Origin: Trachythela sp. YZ-2020
Lineage: Eukaryota; Cnidaria; Anthozoa; Malacalcyonacea; Clavulariidae
Assembly: GCA_016169945.1 (NCBI GenBank)
Contig: JADLSH010000032.1
Span: forward strand, 62,001 to 126,000
Length of the DNA: 64,000 bases
Reading direction: 5' to 3'
The position numbers were made by a program, and so were the translations under genes. Positions within the stretch are counted from its first letter, which is position 1; every line of letters begins with the position of its first letter. The notes under the pieces were generated by a model that saw only the letters and a program-made list of their open reading frames with translations, was not told the DNA's origin and did not search any database. This document shows, in pieces, positions 46,643-58,154 of the stretch.

Positions 46643-46744
46643 AAGGTTTTAGTAGATGTATAATTCGAGTGGAAGAATATATACCGGTTAGGTCTAAAAA
46701 TGGTATATATTCTTCCACTTTAATTATCCATCCACTAAAACCTT
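46643..46744. repeat. 102-bp imperfect hairpin
   Basis: AAGGTTTTAGTAGATG...CATCCACTAAAACCTT arms of about 43 bp around a 15-bp loop containing CGGTTAGG. A small palindromic MITE is likely. Confidence 0.75.
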
Positions 46745-47194
46745 TAATTTTGATTCGCTGCTAGTTGCGCTATCAGGTAAACTGAGGAGAGCACAACTTG
46801 AAATTCACATACAAGTTTGCAAGATTATCTTTTGTGCTTGAATATGAATTTGAGGTTCTGCTCTCTCCCCACCTGACTCAACAGCCCAATTATCAGAGCA
46901 TTTTACAGTTCTAGGATACAGAAACACAATTAAATTTTCCAAAGATATACCCTTGTGAAAAAATCCCAAACAATAAACTATGCATAAATGTGCAAAAAAA
47001 TGTGTGTTCACCATTGTACTTATTTGTTATTGACTGCATGTTTTGGTCCATTTGAAACCTGATTTTAATAAATGTGTAGGAGAACATGGTTTTGTCTCAC
47101 ACGAGCTACATACAGGTCTTAATATTATGCCTTGCAAATTATATAGCTTAAGCATTCACTAAGTAAATGTTGTTAAACTTAGGTAGGAACTCAC

Positions 47195-47338
47195 TTGTTT
47201 AGTGCGCCTGAAATGATGGGGGTTGCCAATAGCTCTCTCTTCTTGATCGGTGGGAAATGCTTCAGCAGTTCCACACAACAGCAAAATATAGAGTATTCCC
47301 AATAGACTCCACGCAAGAGATAGCCATACAGGGTTCAT
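47195..47338 (-). CDS. Orphan first exon encoding a signal peptide
   Basis: 48 codons on the minus strand, from ATG to a consensus donor (CAA|GTGAGT), phase 0. The N-terminus is MNPVWLSLAWSLLGILYILL, followed by a small-residue cleavage-type end (CGTAEA) and a polar basic segment: a good secretory signal peptide. No downstream exon was recognised at lower coordinates. It sits inside the foldback element, so it may be captured host sequence or a host gene broken by the insertion. Function unknown. Confidence 0.45.
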
Positions 47339-47822
47339 TGAAACATTAGTAAGCAATATGCAAAATATATGCAAAACTGCTCGCGAATAAAGCGAATTTG
47401 CCATACGAGGTTTCCCTCCAAATATTATGAATTTGATACCAAAATGATCAGTGGATCCCATGCTACCCATATCTGCTCCTACATTTGTCATTTTGGGCGA
47501 TGGGACTGAGTTTGGGCCCCTTTGCTGCAGGCCGCGTGGAACCGCGCGGGTCATTGCTTAATATGGATATATCGTATGTCGACACGAACAAAGTACATTT
47601 GCCATATATTTTCTTCCGATATTCTACTTTCTTTAAGAAGATTCAGATAGAATGACAAATAAACTATAATAATCTGTTCCTACATATGAATTTAGTCATA
47701 AACAGAGGGGAATATATCAAAATAAAGTTCAAAATTGTAGGATATTTGACGCTTTCGAAATGAAATTCCGGAGCCTGGGGGCGAAAATATAATTAATAAG
47801 CAAATGTCACCGGATATTTTGC

Positions 47823-47922
47823 CATGGGAACGGGGAATGGGAACGGGGAACGGGGAATGGGAACGGGGAATGGGAACGGGGAATGGGAACGGGGAATGGG
47901 AACGGGGAATGGGAACGGGGAA
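47823..47922 (+). repeat. Inner GGGAACGGGGAAT array
   Basis: About 100 bp of the same unit as the element termini, directly left of the palindrome's left arm. Confidence 0.93.
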
Positions 47923-50900
47923 CGGTAATTAATACAGCTGTGTTTAATTAATACAGTAATACAGTTTTTATTAAACGAATGCAAAGTGATTGCGTGTTGG
48001 CTTAATAAGTTTAACAATCTTTAAAACGGGAAACGGGAAGTTTTATTGCCTATTCATAGAACGAGAGTTCAAATGTTTAATAGGCCCGTGTGTTTGCCAT
48101 CTTTATTTACAGTTTTTAGTAATATCGAATACATTTAGAGATAAAAATTGCCTTTGGCTGTTAATCAGCGGCATAAAAAACATATGAACACGATTCAGCA
48201 ACATGACGCGTTTATATAGTAACTGTCCTGTAATGCGCCCTTTACTCTTTACGCAAGACATATACTAATTCAGCTATTCGCTCTTCGAGATAACATATGT
48301 CATTATACGGAATTATTGCATTTTTTAACCTAGACCTTAGTCTAGTGTGATCATGATATGTAGTATAGACTTATAACAGCCCTGCGCACATGTGGTTTTG
48401 GCAATATGCCGTGCTCTTCTCATACCATTTCTAGTTTGCTAGCGTTTTGAATAATTTTGTTTTGAGTTAGACAGTAAGAAATGTATCCTACTGAAGCAAT
48501 TTGTAGATGCGGAATATTTTTCATTTGAACCCGAAATACGAACCCGAAACATCTTCAAAATTTCGGGGTTTCAAGGCACATGATACTATATTGCTCAGTA
48601 CCATTGGAAAGAGCGTAAAAATCTGTACAACATATCCGAATTTCTAAGCAATCGTTTAAATAGAATTTGCGCAAATCGTTTCTGAATATAGTCTTAATCA
48701 GCGATGTAATTCTATTGTCTGACACGATGTAAATCTGACTAAGAATTTTATTGTGAATATCTATTTAAAATTCAGGTTTTATAGGCTTTAGCTTGCGCTT
48801 TATATCGCTAAAACGGGCGAGAAAATCTGTACAACATAGTCTAATTTCTAAGCAATAGCATGAATGGATTTTGCGCAAATTGTTTATGAATATAGATGTC
48901 TATACTAAAGCACGCGCTTTATTTCTACAGTCTGACAGAGCAAACACCCAGAATTGTATCTTAAAATTTCGGGTTTTATAGGCTTGTGTTGCTATGATGC
49001 TCTCCACCGCTAAAACGGCCACGGCCACGGCAATCTATACAACCTAGTCGAATTTTTAAGCAATAGTATGAATGGATTTTGCGCAAATTGTTTCTGAGTA
49101 TAGATAATATAGATAATATGAGTATAGTCTAATAGATGCAAACACCCACTATTGTATCCTAAAATTTCGGGTTTTATAGGGTTGTGTTACTGTACTATGA
49201 TGCTTTATAGCACTAAAACGGGTTGGAAAATCTATAATAGTATGAATGGATTTTGCGCAAATGGTTTCTCAAATAAAAACAGCGGTGATTTAGCGAGTTT
49301 CGGTAAGACACGATGTAAAACAGGTATGCATTATTGTAGCTTGAATATGTTTGTGTTATGGTTGCTCTATACCGTTGGAACAGTTGGAAGGATCGTAAAA
49401 TCTGCACAATATAATCAAATTTAGAAGCAAACGTATGACCCTTGAAAAAGCGAGTTTTAGAGATTGCAAGTCTAGCTTTCTGAATAATTATCTAGAAGTC
49501 TAAAGCGGCACTTCAATTCTGATAAAATATTGCTGTAAATCATTGGGAAAAGCGTAATAACATAGTTCCAGTCACAAGGAGCGCTAAATTTGTGCACTAA
49601 TTTGTACATAACATTGAATTGGACTTAGCTGATGCGGTTAGCAGCGCTAGCTGCATGTCCAATATTATTATCTTATCCATACCTTATGCAGATATTATGT
49701 AACCAGGTACATAAACCGCGCAGTTTCATTACGCTTTTCCCAATGATTTACAGCAATATTTTATCAGAATTGAAGTGCCGATAATTATTCAGAAAGCTAG
49801 ACTTTACAATCTCTAAAACTCGCTTTTTTCAAGGGTCATACGTTTGCTTCTAAATTTGATTATATTGTGCAGATTTTACGCTCCTTCCAACTGTTCCAAC
49901 GGTATAGAGCAACCATAACACAAACATATTCAAGCTACAATAATGCATACCTGTTTTACATCGTGTCTTGCCGAAACTCTAAATCACCGCTGTTTTTATT
50001 TGAGAAACCATTTGCGCAAAATCCATTCATACTATTATAGATTTTCCAACCCGTTTTAGTGCTATAAAGCATCATAGTACAGTAGCACAACCCTATAAAA
50101 CCCGAAATTTTAGGATACAATAGTGGGTGTTTGCATCTATTAGACTATATACTCATATTATCTATATTATCTATACTCAGAACAATTTGCGCAAAATCCA
50201 TTCATACTATTGCTTAAAAATTCGACTAGGTTGTATAGATTGCCGTGGCCGTGGCCGTTTTAGCGGTGGAGAGCATCATAGCAACACAAGCCTATAAAAC
50301 CCGAAATTTTAAGATACAATTCTGGGTGTTTGCATCTGTCAGACTATAGAATTACAGCGCGTGCTTTAGTATAGACATCTATATTCATAAACAATTTGCG
50401 CAAAATCCATTCATGCTATTGCTTAGAAATTAGACTATGTTGTACAGATTTTCTCGCCCGTTTTAGCGATATAAAGCGCAAGCTAAAGCCTATAAAACCT
50501 GAATTTTAAATAGATATTCACAATAAAATTCTTAGTATTTACATCGTGTCAGACAATAGAATTACATCGCTGATTAAGACTATATTCAGAAACGATTTGC
50601 GCAAATTCTATTTAAACGATTGCTTAGAAATTCGGATATGTTGTACAGATTTTTACGCTCTTTCCAATGGTACTGAGCAATATAGTATCATGTGCCTTGA
50701 AACCCCGAAATTTTGAAGATGTTTCGGGTTCGTATTTCGGGTTCAAATGAAAAATATTCCGCATCTACAAATTGCTTCAGTAGGATACATTTCTTACTGT
50801 CTAACTCAAAACAAAATTATTCAAAACGCTAGCAAACTAGAAATGGTATGAGAAGAGCACGGCATATTGCCAAAACCACATGTGCGCAGGGCTGTTATAA

Positions 50901-51348
50901 GTCTATACTACATATCATGATCACACTAGACTAAGGTCTAGGTTAAAAAATGCAATAATTCCGTATAATGACATATGTTATCTCGAAGAGCGAATAGCTG
51001 AATTAGTATATGTCTTGCGTAAAGAGTAAAGGGCGCATTACAGGACAGTTACTAAATAAACGCGTCATGTTGCTGAATCGTGTTCATATGTTTTTTATGC
51101 CGCTGATTAACAGCCAAAGGCAATTTTTATCTCTAAATGTATTCGATATTACTAAAAACTGTAAATAAAGATGGCAAACACACGGGCCTATTAAACATTT
51201 GAACTCTCGTTCTATGAATAGGCAATAAAACTTCCCGTTTCCCGTTTTAAAGATTGTTAAACTTATTAAGCCAACACGCAATCACTTTGCATTCGTTTAA
51301 TAAAAACTGTATTACTGTATTAATTAAACACAGCTGTATTAATTACCG
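47923..51348. repeat. 3.4-kb near-perfect palindrome (arms about 1.63 kb)
   Basis: Left arm 47923-49560, right arm 49727-51348, spacer about 166 bp. Arms differ by only scattered changes. Each arm is made of about five diverged copies of a roughly 200-bp tandem unit (landmarks 'AAAATCTGTACAACATA' and 'GGATTTTGCGCAAAT'). Near the outer edges, 'ATCTTTAAAACGGGAAACGG' resembles the element's own terminus. The palindrome is therefore probably a derived or second foldback unit nested in the first. Confidence 0.95.
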
Positions 51349-51752
51349 TTCCCACTTCCGTTCCCACTTCCGTTCCCATTCCCCGTTCCCCGTTCCCATT
51401 CCCCGTTCCCATTCCCCGTTCCCCGTTCCCATTCCCGTTCCCCGTTCCCATTCCCCGTTCCCATTCCCCGTTCCCCGTTCCCATTCCCCGTTCCCCGTTC
51501 CCCGTTCCCCGTTCCCATTCCCCGTTCCCATTCCCCGTTCCCCGTTCCCATTCCCATTCCCCGTTCCCCGTTCCCATTCCCCGTTCCCATTCCCCGTTCC
51601 CCGTTCCCATTCCCCGTTCCCATTCTCCGTTCCCCGTTCCCATTCCCCGTTCCCGTTCCCCGTTCCCATTCCCCGATTCCCCGTTCCCATTCCCCGATTC
51701 CCCGTTCCCATTCCCCGATTCCCCGTTCCCATTCCCCGATTCCCCGTTCCCT
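51349..51752 (-). repeat. Right GGGAACGGGGAAT tandem array
   Basis: About 400 bp of CCCGTTCCCATTCC-type units, inverse of 45430-45575 and of 47823-47922. The outer part carries a GGGGAATC variant repeated about every 26 bp. Confidence 0.95.
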
Positions 51753-51767
51753 GTTTTAAAGATAGCC

Positions 51768-52920
51768 ATATAATTAACATGGATGTCACCAAATTACCTC
51801 CCCTCCCCTCAAAAGTTAAATGGTTGGCCCGCAAGCTTTATATTTCAATCACATTTGTTGTATAAATGGAATGGCCATTCGGTGATTCGTTAGTTCGCTT
51901 TAATATTATACTCGCACAGAAATAGGCTTCGTTTTAACAAATGTCAAAGAGCGATATATACATTAATTCTATCTCACCAAAACTCAAAAGGTCCAAATTC
52001 AAACATTGTTATTGAATAATCACATATTTGAAGGTATACGAATTTCACTTTTTACTGTACTTCAATTCGTTTTAGACTTCAGTACATATCTCCATGTTCA
52101 ATATTTCACATAGCGCACCTTTTTGTCAACAACAGGGTTGCCTAAATTATACTTAAATGTTGTCAATTAGAACGATTAATCAAAATTGAGATAAATCATA
52201 ATACAAATAGTTCCCTGCATTTTAATAAGCACGTCAGTGTATAGAAGGGCACCCAACTAATTTGTTAAACATTCTTGTGGATCAGGTCGTCCGTTCTACA
52301 TTCAGAATGATACGCGCAGCTCGTTTTGTCGCTTAAATTGTATCCTTAGAACGTTATATCCAAAATTACTTTATTACTTGATGGCCAAATTGAACTTCCA
52401 TACATTATTTTTGAAGCGGTTTTATAAAGGTTCCATATACGGACATATATGAAGCAATGCGCCATCAATCATGAGAGATGGGAACAACTAGCCATCGATC
52501 GATCTGGATGGAGACAAGTGACCCACACACTGCATGGTGTAGAACACCGTGAACAGAAGAAGATCGATCACCGTGAAAGACTATACGAACAACTTCTACA
52601 TAAATTATATGTCCAGTTTGCCAACGATCCAGCCTCTCGAGAATTGGTCTCCACAGTCATAAACGAACTCACCAACTTTGAAACTGTCAATTAGACATCT
52701 TACTGGATATCGAGGATTGCCAACACACACAAATATAGACATAGTAATATGCTTTTTGCACGAGCTTCTTTTAAACGTGGGATATTCCACCGTATACGTA
52801 ATAGTCCGAAAGCGGTTTTGATTTTTTTGCATACAGTAGGCATAGGTCATCAACGTCTGATCCTCATCAAGATTCACACCCAATAGTTGATGGTTTATAA
52901 CTTCATGAAGGTGATACAAA
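51768..52920 (+). repeat. Dispersed non-coding repeat, copy 3 (3' part)
   Basis: Matches 32205-33540 ('GGATGTCACCAAATTA', 'CGGTGATTCGTTAGTTCGC', 'TAATAGTCCGAAAGCGG'). It lacks the 201-bp MITE at about 52255 and thus gives its empty site. The block 52430-52785 differs from the other copy. Confidence 0.8.
52449..52694 (+). pseudogene. Possible LINE ORF2 C-terminal remnant
   Basis: 81-codon frame. The segment RWEQLAIDRSGWRQVTHTL resembles the end of ORF2 in Jockey/CR1/RTE-type elements (a W-x-x-L-A-x-D-R-x-x-W-R pattern). It is short, with no adjoining RT. Confidence 0.35.
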
Positions 52921-54030
52921 ATTAATCCTATTATAAACTAAACATACCCTAAACATGTCCATCCCCACGCTTGCCGCATTTCATCTCGCAATAAAAATTT
53001 TGTAGATTGCAATATTTTTTGGGCGAAACGACTTGTGGCGAAACGACTTGTGGCGAAACGACTAGGGGGCAGAACGATTTGTATTCCTGCGTAGCCATAT
53101 TTACAGAGGCTGGGCAGTCACACGAGAAGTCAAGCGCGATATGTATATAATACCCGTTTAGGTTTTAAAATCAGCTCCATGGGCATATATTGCAATCCAT
53201 CGAGGGTTAGATAAACAAAATATGTATGAGCTATATATATTTCAGGGCCTGCTCGCAGCAAACAAAAGGCAAACGTGGGGTAAGCAATTTTATAATCAAC
53301 TCGAGACACGAAGGCCGGGTATATTAAATACGTAGCTACTGATTCAGTCGAGAATAGGTCTAAAGATGGGAAATTGTTTGAAGCGCGATTGCATACTGTT
53401 GCTATAAGCCTAATATCGTAAATAAGATGTGATACCATAGTATTTCTTTATAGTGCTTGTGAACCCAAAATGGGTTTTTATTGATTCGGATAAGGCATGA
53501 AAATTTAGTTAGTGATTTCTAGATTAGTTTTTGGCTTAGACTTTTAGTTTCGAAGATATAAAGGCTCAAGCAGGCAAATTTTGCCATTTTCTGAAAAAGA
53601 GTAGCGCGACCAAAATATCACCAAGGGGCCTGGATCCCAGGAACCCAACTTTGATAAACAACTAAGAAATATATGGCGAAGATATCGATATCTTGTGGTT
53701 TTTTGCATATTTTGTCTAAACGATGTTTCGTTTGTGCGTGATCTTACACAGAAAGTACCAACAGTAATATATCTAGATCTAGCTATCTGACACCTTTTTT
53801 GGATGATAAATCACCTAATGCGGCTTTAACCCGATAGAAAAGAGGACATCGAAACTCATCTTCATTTGCCTTCGGATTTGGTGGCAAATACAGGCCATAG
53901 TTATAGACCTATAAACAAAGACTAATGTACCCAGTTGTGCCAACATAGGACAGGAATCAGAATACAGGTAAGCTGTGATTTTAACAAATGCAATGATGTC
54001 TATTCGCGCGTATGAACTTTGGATATATAG
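52921..54030. other. Non-coding stretch with small repeats
   Basis: Three copies of GTGGCGAAACGACTT at about 53023-53070. One member of the inverted dispersed pair is at 53451-53645. No supported gene. Confidence 0.45.
53451..53645 (+). repeat. Dispersed repeat, copy a
   Basis: Inverse match at 59778-59955: 'GAACCCAAAATGGGTTTTTA', 'TTTTTGGCTTAGACTTTTAG', ending 'GGATCCCAGGAAC'. No open frame. The segment begins with the small palindrome CCCAAAATGGG. Confidence 0.8.
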
Positions 54031-54184
54031 ATTACTTAATGGTTGGCGAGTGCGTACGATTTTTATTTACGAGTTGTGAAGGTTATCTAAACAAACGAGT
54101 GAGCGCAGCGAACGAGTGTGTTTGGCGATCCTTCACAACGACTAAATAATAAAAATCGTACAAACGAACCAACCATGAAGTAAT
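54031..54184. repeat. 154-bp hairpin MITE-like repeat
   Basis: ATTACTTAATGGTTGG...CCAACCATGAAGTAAT. The arms continue through 'TACGATTTTTATT' and 'GTTGTGAAGG' with the loop at CGAGTGAGCGCAGCGAACGA. Confidence 0.75.
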
Positions 54185-55200
54185 TTGTTTATTATATCAG
54201 TATAGAGATAAATATGCGGCACTGACAGACTCACAGTGAACAACACGCAAGCGAAATATATCTAGCCTCAAAAACAGATTTCTTACCGTTTATTTCTTAA
54301 TTTTCTTGCTGAAATTCCAATCCAAGAAGTGTATCTTAAGGAGGCTCTCTACAGTTTTAATTAAATAAAGTCATATTTGTATTAGTTGAAATCTGTAGCT
54401 GTACAAAGTTGTACAAAGTACAAACGAAGTTTATGTATTATTAACAAACCTTTTATAGTTTATATCACGAGTTCACGAATCACGATTGCGCCAAAATTTC
54501 GTTGTCCACACGCGTGGGTATTCGAGGGCTTGTCTCGCGTGAAAAATGCGTGCTACAGAATTAAAACTGTAGGGAGCCTCCTTAAGTATTTTTTAGCTTT
54601 GAGTGTTTTCCATGATGGTAATATAGTCACTTTATTAGCGAAAAACACAATAAACCTCTCACTTCTTTGATTTCGCTAAAGCTGGGCGCCATGTTTACAA
54701 TTTTGAGCGCGAAAACACTAGCCAATCAAAACGATAATTCACCACATGTGAGAAAAATCGTCCGACCAGTCAAAACGCTGAGCGAGACGATAAATTTCAC
54801 ATGTGAAAAATATCGTCCGCCGTGAGGATACGATTTTTATTATCACCTTTCTACTGCTCTATACTTATATAATAAATTTAAATATTTAACGTTGAATCAT
54901 GTCACCTAAATTTGCATATTATTTGCTTAGTATACAATGTCATTGAAGCCAGTATGGGATGAAAAGGTTCGGCGCTGGACATGTCCGGTGCACAACGGTG
55001 TTTGTTGGCGCACAAATCGATTGAAGTGCTTCTACTATTATTATTATTATTTCAAATTATTTGATAACGGTGACCCTTCAGCGTCGGTGCTGCTTTTCAA
55101 GGGGCCGTTAGACTATATACATATATTAAAAATAAATATTAAAAACACTATAACATGACGAAAAACAGTTTCTATAATTACAATGGATGCATGCATACTA
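54185..55200. other. No supported gene
   Basis: AT-rich. Imperfect inverted ATCGTCC/GGACGAT-type and CACATGTGA words lie at about 54745-54835. A short frame at 54937-55158 has no recognisable domain. Confidence 0.4.
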
Positions 55201-55205
55201 ACTTA

Positions 55206-56403
55206 TATTAACTCTTATTAACTCTCATTAACTCTCACAGACCCATTAGTTATATAACCTCATTCCGAACAATCCTCCACATATATGTTGTCACTGACTA
55301 TCCCTTTCCAACTCGTTAACGTAATTATTAATTAAAGTTTTAAAATTTCTTGCGGAGAGTTGCTTGTAACCATTGACAACATCATTTGGGAGATTGTTCC
55401 ATGAGGAAGCTCCCCGGTATGAAAAGGACTTCTTCATGAAGTCAGTGTTGGGTTTTTCTAAATAAAGTTTACAGTCATTACTCCTTAGAGAATACACGTC
55501 ATTGTGGCTAAGTTTGAACATATCCGGTATGTATTCTGGTAGTTCGCCTTGTAAGGCCTTGAATGTCATAGTCATTTCACGTTTCTTAAGCGTTTTTTCA
55601 ATTGATTCCCAGCCTAAGCTTTCAAATATATCCTTTGATCTTACTTCATAATTTGATCCCGTGATTATTCGGGCCGCCCTTTTTTGCATTTTGAATAGCT
55701 TTTCAATGTGAGTGCGACTGCCATCATTCCACACATTTGAGCAGTATGTAAAATGAGGTAAAACTAATGCATTATACATATTAATTAGTGCAGTTGGAGT
55801 TACGAATCTTTTCGCTTGGTTTTTGCATCTTTTATAAGCTTCATGATATGTAGCAGAATTTAATTTCACTGCTTTCTTTTTAAGATAATCTCTGTGATAG
55901 CTTAATTTTTTAATTTCATTGTTCAGCCATGGGCAGCATTCATTTCTCACTTTCCTAGATCTGTTTGGAGCATGGGCATCAGAAATCTGAAGAAAAATTT
56001 CCTTCCACTCCTGCCATGCGATGTTTGGATCTAAGTTATACGTGAAGTATCTGAACGCTTGTGTTAGGTCATTTTGAAAATCAGTTTCATTCAAGTATTT
56101 AAATTGCCTTGTTTCTATTATCTTCGGCTTCTCTCTAGGTATTCCTATTTTTCTGCAGATATATACCACATCATGGTCACTTATTCCCAGCTCTATTACA
56201 CCCGATCCTGTAATTTTGGTATCGTCAACTTTTGTAATTATGATATCTATCAATGTTTTTGTTAATTCGGCTATTCGGGTTGGCTTGTCAATGCTTTGTT
56301 GTAATTGATAGATGTCTATTAGGTCCTGAAGTCGCTTGGTATTACTATTTTTACAATCGCTTTTTAAGAAGTCACAGTCTACCTCTGAGAGATACTTCCA
56401 CAT
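55206..56403 (-). mobile_element. LINE with internal loss of reverse transcriptase
   Basis: Minus-strand non-LTR element, 5'-truncated. The single frame is followed by a 3' tail of repeated GAGTTAAT units (about 55206-55240). The inverted junction at its 5' end is described separately. Confidence 0.82.
55291..56403 (-). CDS. LINE ORF2 remnant: endonuclease end fused to post-RT domain
   Basis: 370 codons in one frame. Residues about 1-85 are the end of an APE-like endonuclease (PTRI...LIDIIIT and ISDHDVVY, the SDH catalytic motif). A linker with PWLNNEIKKL follows. At about residue 202 the sequence passes straight from KNQAKRF to TALINMYNALVLPHFTYCSNVW, which belongs well after the RT active site. 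The whole RT core is thus missing and the frame is preserved. The end (SWNNLPNDVV) is typical of CR1/L2/Jockey-type C-termini. It could not retrotranspose by itself. Confidence 0.85.
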   Translation of the reverse strand: MWKYLSEVDCDFLKSDCKNSNTKRLQDLIDIYQLQQSIDKPTRIAELTKTLIDIIITKVDDTKITGSGVIELGISDHDVVYICRKIGIPREKPKIIETRQFKYLNETDFQNDLTQAFRYFTYNLDPNIAWQEWKEIFLQISDAHAPNRSRKVRNECCPWLNNEIKKLSYHRDYLKKKAVKLNSATYHEAYKRCKNQAKRFVTPTALINMYNALVLPHFTYCSNVWNDGSRTHIEKLFKMQKRAARIITGSNYEVRSKDIFESLGWESIEKTLKKREMTMTFKALQGELPEYIPDMFKLSHNDVYSLRSNDCKLYLEKPNTDFMKKSFSYRGASSWNNLPNDVVNGYKQLSARNFKTLINNYVNELERDSQ

Positions 56404-56496
56404 TGAAACATATATTATTCTATAACAGCACTATGTAATCTCTGAGTCAGAGATTACATAATGCTGTTATAGAATAATATATGTTTCAATGTGGAA
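56396..56496. repeat. 101-bp near-perfect hairpin at the LINE 5' junction
   Basis: 50-bp arms around a single central G (56446) with one mismatch. The left arm is the last LINE sequence; the right arm is the same sequence inverted. Confidence 0.95.
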
Positions 56497-57350
56497 ATTA
56501 TCACAACTTTAATGCCTTTATGGTATTTAACTAATATAAATTAATAGGCCATTCTACTTTTAGACTTCAACCTACTTTATATGTGGACTTTCAGTGTCTT
56601 GTATTATCCTACACATGTGGTCAATGTCAAATGTTTTATATGACAGTGGGATACTGATGCTATATGTTTGATTGATACATGTATTTGACACAAAGTTGAT
56701 CACCAAGTGCTGCACTGTTCCACCAGTAGAACCCACCTTAACCTGAGTATCAGGCGTTTCTGCAGTTATAGGCCTTGGTTTGTTAGCCACCTATGTTGAA
56801 TAACCTTAGGGAGGCTAAGAGAAAATTCCCTGAATAGAGAGATACACTTCAAAATTGTATAGCCCATTAAACTATTTGTTTGTGATTTCATCTAGATTAT
56901 CAGTGAAGTAAACTGGAACCATCAGTGAAAGATGAATTAACATTTTTAATTAAATATTTATTAAACATCTTTATCAATATATGTTGTAGTGTGACTCTAT
57001 TGTCTCTTGGGGGCAAGTGCACTTTTAATAGCTCAGCCCCTTGATTGGATTGGCATAACCCATTAATTGGCAAAGTTTGCTCATCAGTGCATGGTAGCGT
57101 ATACTGCCAATTAATGGGTTAACTGCGCTTGATTGGATCGGCTAAACTTTAGCTGCTTTTTGGGTAATAGGTTACCTAGAAAAGAGCCAGACTCCCACTA
57201 CGGAGGAACTTTACCCATCTGGAAGGAGAGATTCCACTTCTAAAATGTGTAAGGACATCTGGTAGGGGAGGGGGTCAACATCCATTTTCCTCCATGGGGA
57301 GGAAGTCGTTTTACCTGCACAGAGAAGCACCCTTCCAAGTCACTTAAATT
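56497..57350. other. No supported gene
   Basis: Contains 'AACCCATTAATTGG...CCAATTAATGGGTT' at about 57056-57121, which resembles the edges of the repeat at 16259-16375. Otherwise nothing. Confidence 0.4.
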
Positions 57351-57686
57351 ATAGTTAATGGAGAGGGATGGTTTGGAAGCTTCACGAAAGTACAATGAAA
57401 CTCATTATCTATGTTATTGTCCAGGTTTATGCAAAAATGTAGTCCTTCATTATCACGTGTGTATTGTATTTTCACACAAACGACCAATAGCAATGTTTTG
57501 GTTTATTTACCCATCCGTAACTTAAACAATTGCCCAGTTTTGACATGGTTATTGGTTGTTTAGGTGAAAATACAATACACACGTGACGACGAAGAACTAC
57601 ATTTTTGCATAAACCTAAACCAACATAGATAATGAGTTTCATTGTACTTTCGTGAAGCTTCCAAACCATCCCTCTCCATTAACTAT
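57351..57686. mobile_element. 336-bp MITE with about 125-bp inverted arms
   Basis: ATAGTTAATGGAGAGGGATG at the left end, inverse at the right. The arms run through 'GAAGCTTCACGAAAGTACAA' and 'ACGTGTGTATTGTATTTTCA' with roughly a dozen differences. The centre is a short unique stretch. Target duplication not resolved. Confidence 0.82.
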
Positions 57687-58154
57687 GCTTAAATGTACTA
57701 TGTGCATGGGCATGCCAGGAAAGTTGGATGTGTGTACACTAGGAGTAAAGCAAACATCACTCTCACACCAGACATATAATGTCAACAGGAAAAGCCACTG
57801 TAATAGAAAGCATGATGTTTTACAGATCACATACTGGCCTTATGGCTTATTTATTAAATTAGATATGTTTCCCCAATAAAACATTCTCAAAAGATGAAAT
57901 ATTATTCTAAGCCTATTTATGTGGCAATTAATGTTTAGTGTTGTCACAATAATTCCATATATATATGGGGTTAATTGGTGGCTATAAGCGATAATGCAAA
58001 AGCTCACTTCCCTTGTGGTCGTTTGAGAACCCTGACCCCAAGACACTTCACGCATGTCTGGATGCGCATGTGTCTGAGTATTGTACCACATGCGCTAGGT
58101 GAGAGCAAGAGTATGGTGTATAAATACGAAGTCACTCGCATCTAGATTGCGTTA

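Larger units (their letters stand above)
45156..51767. mobile_element. 6.6-kb foldback-like element with microsatellite termini
   Basis: Inverted ends GGCTATCTTTAAAACAGGG at 45156-45174 and 51749-51767. Behind each are about 400 bp of tandem GGAACGGAAT / GGGAACGGGGAAT units in inverse orientation to each other. The target duplication is ATATCATTA / ATATAATTA (45147-45155, 51768-51776; 8 of 9). The empty site is in the other repeat copy near 32198. Tandem-unit inverted termini and 9-bp duplications are hallmarks of Drosophila FB-type foldback elements, which are linked to Mutator-like transposases. The interior has no transposase, an orphan exon and a large palindrome. Confidence 0.8.

Noticed and set aside
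47990..48187. 65-codon frame also present at 51084-51281
   Set aside because: The duplicate arises from the palindrome; no recognisable domain.
51254..51865. 203-codon frame and its antisense counterparts
   Set aside because: Same microsatellite artefact at the right end of the foldback element.
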